A DNA stretch of 64,000 bases from Brachynemurus nebulosus (taxonomy: Eukaryota; Arthropoda; Insecta; Neuroptera; Myrmeleontidae), in assembly GCA_035578155.1 (NCBI GenBank), contig JAPWDM010000003.1, positions 64,596,142-64,660,141 of the forward strand, read 5' to 3'. Shown here one piece after another: positions 59,778 through 64,000 of this stretch (position 1 is the stretch's first letter; every line of letters begins with the position of its first letter). The position numbers and the translations under genes were made by a program. Under the pieces are notes generated by a model. The model ran no database searches, was not told the origin of the DNA, and saw only the letters and a list, made by a program, of their open reading frames with translations.

Positions 59778-62700
59778 AGTTTCATAATTTTTCACAGTCA
59801 AGTGATTTTTAATTAACACAATGACTTTGAGTGCTACAGGGACAAAATTTTGAAACTGCATTAAAAGTAGATTTTTGCCATAATTTTTTGGAAAATTATT
59901 TAAAACCTTTTTATGATAAAGAATCACAAAAAACAAAAAAAAATGTAGAACAAAATATCAAGATTATCTATTTATTTTTTAAAATAAATCTCACATTTAA
60001 ATTCTCAATGGGATCACAAAAACTATGTGGAATCCGTTCCCACACGAACCAAAACACTTCGTTGTTTACAGATATATGAATAATACAAATGGTTGGCCAT
60101 GATACTACATACATACATAATATACATAAATATATTATAGTTTGTTTGAATATAGTGTAAAATAAATTTTACTGCTCATCTTCTCAATAAATTTTAAAAC
60201 GCAATCATATAACCAAAACAATGGTGGCGATGCAGGGAAAAGATGCTTAAGATGAATTTTGTAAAAATAAATTAGATTTAATAAAAATATTTAAGTGGAT
60301 ATTGACTAATGTTTACCGAAAGGTTTTACGTAATAAAACCCCAGGGCGAAATTTGCTTTTTTCGTTATTTTAACGACATTTTTAACTAGATTTATTGCGA
60401 CGACTGGACGGTATGTAAAATGTAAGGGACTCATCTGACCAACAGCACCGTTTTTATACAATTCGATATTTATATTTTGTGACCATTATATGTACCTATT
60501 ATTGTTTGTCCTAATAAAAAAAAAAACTAAGTAAGACTGCGTATATGAATCGTAAGTTGGCGTTTATATAGCAGGTAACTTGCTGCGTAAGCAATATTTG
60601 CCATTCGGTTTTCTAATTTCGATATAGTTACAAAAAAATAATAGGTCAAAAAAGTTTCCATACTTACGGGGCCACAGGGTCATAATCGTTTATTATCAAT
60701 TAGGAAATAGATTTCACGTTGGAAATAGTTTCTAGTAGGCGCCTACTATTCCTTTTTAGTAAAATGGAATTTTGAAAAAAAATATTTTTTTAGTTTTTTG
60801 GGTTAAAAGAATAACTTACTTTTTTTACTCGGTCCGTAGGTTTACTTTTCTGCCCGTAAGTGCTTAAAAATCCATAAAAAAATAATACTTGCGGTTCTCG
60901 TATTCCGGTTCTTAACTTAAAAATTGCTACTGTTCTACGAGAGAGTAACACATTTCATTGTTTCGTTATTTACACATATAACAAGTTTCATTCATTTTTA
61001 AAAAAAGTTATTATTTTTACTTTTGAAATTTTTTGGTCCCGTTTCCGTCCATTCCCAAAATTAATTTGTCATCCGCACCTGCTTTTAATCCTGAAAAGAA
61101 TTCCCGTTCGATTTATCAGTTTTAATCCTATTCCCGATGGGAATCCAGTCCGGGTTCCGTTGGAAATTATATTATTTTTAGGGCCACTCCTGTCTTCTCT
61201 CAGTTCCACAAAAACTTTTTTATTTCCGCTCGTTTTCAAAAACTCAATTCGTTCCCGTTGGGACCCGTTTTTTCCCCACCCAATTGGCATCTTTAATCCA
61301 AATCTTAATTATTTTAGAAAGAATCTTGAAAATTTCCATTATATTTTTTCTTTTTAATTTTGTTTAATTTTGCGATCTTTACTCGTTTTTTGGTGTTTAC
61401 ATTTTCGCCTGGCGACGCAAAACTTTGTGGAATACCTGTTTTGTTCCATAAAATTTACATTTAAGTTTATCTATTACAACGGGAATAGATAGACGAAGCA
61501 TTATCTATAACAACAAACAACTGAATTTAAATAAAAAAATTTTTCCTACCAATGAAAGTGACACTCCTGTGTGTTTCCTGTGGCTTCAATACCATACATA
61601 TATAACGGCTTCGGTCTAACTCCCTCCGGTACATTATCGTGGCCGAGAATAGTGGGTACCGGCGAGGGGGTGGGGGGTGGGTGGGTTGAGAAAATAAATA
61701 AATGAATGTGGGGCTGCGCCAAGTGCATATGTAAAAGAGAGACAAGCAGAAATGGAAAACATGAATAGCTCATGTGGTAATGAAAGTTTTATTAGCAATA
61801 AAATCAAATTATTTAAATCTCTTGTGGAGATTTTAATTGCATTTCGAAAATGGGTTTTATTTTGTTTAACTTTTTACTTCGTTTTGTTGTTATTGAAAAA
61901 TCGCATTTGAAATAAACTACAAAATTTTCAGAAATGTCGTAGGTACCCAAGTTCGCGTAAAAACCATTACGCTAATCGTTTGAAAGGAAAAACTTTTTTA
62001 TTTTGATAAATCGTTCTAGCATCGAAAAACCAATTTTTCAAAATATCCATTACTGATTTTTTTTTTTTGCAAAACAAAGATTAATTTTTATTGCATGGCC
62101 ACCAAAGAAATAAACGATACAAAAATATAAATTATCATTAAAATACGAACGCACAAATTCATGGATAATTTATCAAGATGTCGTCTAGAATCCAACGGGA
62201 AGTTGGTTTGTATGCGAGTACTATTATTTAGGGAGTCCAAGAGACATTCTTCAAAACATCATCAAAATCAGTTTGATTAGTGTAAAAAAAAGCACCAATA
62301 AGTCCCTTTTGTGTGATTTTACGCAGGAATTGGAAAAAAATATTTTTGTTCAGGAAACACAAATTTCTATTATCATTAAAAGTTAGTTCATTAATTTTTC
62401 TTTTCTGGTATATTTTGACGACAGATGAAAAATTATATTTTCATTTGGACAAAGAAAAAAAAATTGTATTGGAAATTCGAAATAGACAAAGAATGTAGTG
62501 AGGTGCGTCTTGCAAATAACTGTTGCGTAGTAAAAATCAAAATTGAAACTATAATTTTTCTGAAAATTTGAAAATATAATATAAAATAGTCAACTTTTTT
62601 GTATGTCGTTGCTATTTCTACTTGTAGAATTCTCATAAAATTTTACATAAAAATTCAGAATGGAGTCATTTAATAAATTTCATTCATCTCCACGAGGCTT

Positions 62701-63064
62701 TGATGAGAAAAAAAGTAATTTATTAGAAGTAAATAATTTTAACAAAAACCCAAACAAATTTAATAATCCTTTTTTCTAAACTGGATCTTTTAAATTCTGG
62801 ATTTTTTAAAACTGGCATTACGAAAATAAGAGTATTTACATTATTTAAAAATAAACATAAATACATAAATAAATAAATAATTTCTAATTAGTTTGTTAAA
62901 ATTCATAAAAAATTATTTTATTAACCGAACTTTATCCCTTCTTTGTTTAGTTAGTTAGAACTAAATTATCTTTATCTCTGATCCATAAATCGCGCATCGT
63001 GAAGTTAGCTACAAAATACTGACCGCGTAATTTCCCTGAGTATTTTTTGAAATCACTGCCAATT
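59778..63064. other. Region without a gene
   Basis: AT-rich. 61020-61280 has repeated CCCGTT/GGGAAC words. 61590-61690 is a GC-richer patch with a GGGGGTGGGGGGTGGGTGGG tract. Frames up to 82 codons here are unconvincing; those at 61527-61773 overlap the G-rich tract. Confidence 0.4.
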
Positions 63065-63767
63065 ACCGGAAAGAAGTTGGCGCCGAAAGTTGGAAAATCT
63101 TTCTGTTTTTTATATGGCTAAATTGCTCCCAAATTGCTCTTTTGGAATCAGTAATTGCTCCATATGGAACTTAATTACTTAATTAGTTAATTACAAACAA
63201 AAGACTTTTTTGTTTTACTATTTCTATTATCAAAATCTTGTCAAATAATGCATTTTATACAATTACTTTATATCAAAAAATTGCTCCCAATTTACTAAAT
63301 CTAATTTTAAAGTTAGTTATTAATTTCTCTGAATAATAATTAAAATATATTAAAATAAAAAATATTATGAATTAGGTTATGTATTCTTAAAACGCATAGG
63401 CAATCCATTATACCTTTAAGTCGTTTGCATATATTTAAGGATAATTGAATTTTGACAAGTTAAATAGCATTATAGAAAAACAAAATATTTTAATAATTAT
63501 TCAAAAAAATTAAGATTTAGCTTTTAAATTAAATAGAGCAAACTGGGAGCAATTTATTGACGTAAAGAAATTACATAAGAAAGTATTATTTTGGGACATT
63601 TTGATAACTTAAATAACGGAAAAAAAATTTTTTCTTTATAAATAACTAATTAAATAATTATGTTTCAGGTGGAGCAATTACTGATTTCAAAGGAGCAATT
63701 TGGGAGCAATTTAACCATATAAAAAACAAAAAGATTTTTCAACTTTCGGGGCTAACTTCTTTCCGGT
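63065..63767. mobile_element. Large foldback element with 9-bp TSD, copy 2
   Basis: Ends ACCGGAAAG and CTTTCCGGT, flanked by the perfect 9-bp duplication CTGCCAATT (63056-63064 and 63768-63776). Same arms and inner blocks as the 705-bp copy at 20.3 kb but in the opposite orientation, with only scattered differences. 703 bp. Confidence 0.85.
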
Positions 63768-63776
63768 CTGCCAATT

Positions 63777-64000
63777 CTCTGATGAATTTTTTTATTTTAA
63801 TACCTATTTATTTCTATCAATGCATTTCATATTTAATACTTTAAACATACATTTTATTAACATTTCGTCGGAGTTTTAGTATATTTCGAAAAATCATTGC
63901 TATTTTTACATAGGAACAAAAAGAATGATTCAATGTTCCCACCTTATTATTTTTATGGGTAAGCCGAAACAAAAAAAAAAGAAAAACGATATTTTTAAAA
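63777..64000. other. Right edge of window
   Basis: AT-rich; nothing recognisable. Confidence 0.5.

Noticed and set aside
61020..61280. Possible hAT with CCCGTT/GGGAAC words
   Set aside because: Repeated words are present, and similar ones occur at 54.36-54.49 kb, but no matching terminal repeats or 8-bp duplication were found.

Overview
This is an AT-rich stretch of animal (insect) nuclear DNA. The evidence for an insect is a complete RR-1 (Rebers-Riddiford) cuticle protein gene with an intron, TATA boxes paired with arthropod-type TCAGT initiators, and several repeat families typical of insects: Helitrons, hAT, MULE-like and TTAA- or TA-target MITEs, and a tRNA-derived SINE. I could not identify the order or species. 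Gene density is very low. Most open frames over 60 codons are chance frames in AT-rich or repeated DNA.

Genes. (1) A two-exon RR-1 cuticle protein, 108 aa, + strand, 1492-1890. (2) A two-exon gene on the - strand, 14018-13428, encoding a 156-aa secreted, glycine- and histidine-rich protein with seven His-Glu repeats. It has a TATA box, an initiator, a signal peptide and good splice sites. I do not recognise its family. (3) A truncated copy of gene 2 at 11853-11606, made by a partial tandem duplication that copied promoter, exon 1, intron and the first 11 codons of exon 2. (4) Two low-confidence promoter/first-exon candidates, near 5.64-6.29 kb and 45.6-45.87 kb.

Mobile DNA makes up most of the rest. 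The clearest elements have recognisable ends and target-site duplications (TSDs). These are three Helitrons (A|TC...CTAG|T, with terminal hairpins) that differ in the number of an internal unit of about 147 bp; two 9-bp-TSD foldback elements of about 704 bp; and two further elements with 9-10-bp TSDs. There are also hAT elements with 8-bp TSDs at 16.9, 36.1, 40.3, 46.4 and 47.0 kb. Two TTAA-target MITE families are present, as is a TA-target family with five end-defined copies (TACAGCTGAACC ends). A SINE with a 14-bp TSD lies at 44.3 kb. Several are nested, which gives relative insertion ages. The most layered site is 46.3-47.3 kb: a hAT inside a hAT that carries a transposase fragment, inside a hairpin element.

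Region by region: 0-1.2 kb is an old TTAA MITE split by a foldback element that carries the tail of a cysteine-rich protein gene. The RR-1 gene occupies 1.4-1.9 kb. MITEs and hairpins fill 3-11 kb. The histidine-rich gene and its partial copy lie at 11.6-14.1 kb. From 15 to 38 kb the sequence is dense in transposons. A diverged tandem repeat lies at 41.6-42.5 kb, the SINE and nested hATs at 44-47.3 kb, and Helitrons and MITEs at 50-58 kb. A second large foldback element lies near the right end. The two real genes show no obvious functional link beyond both encoding secreted proteins.
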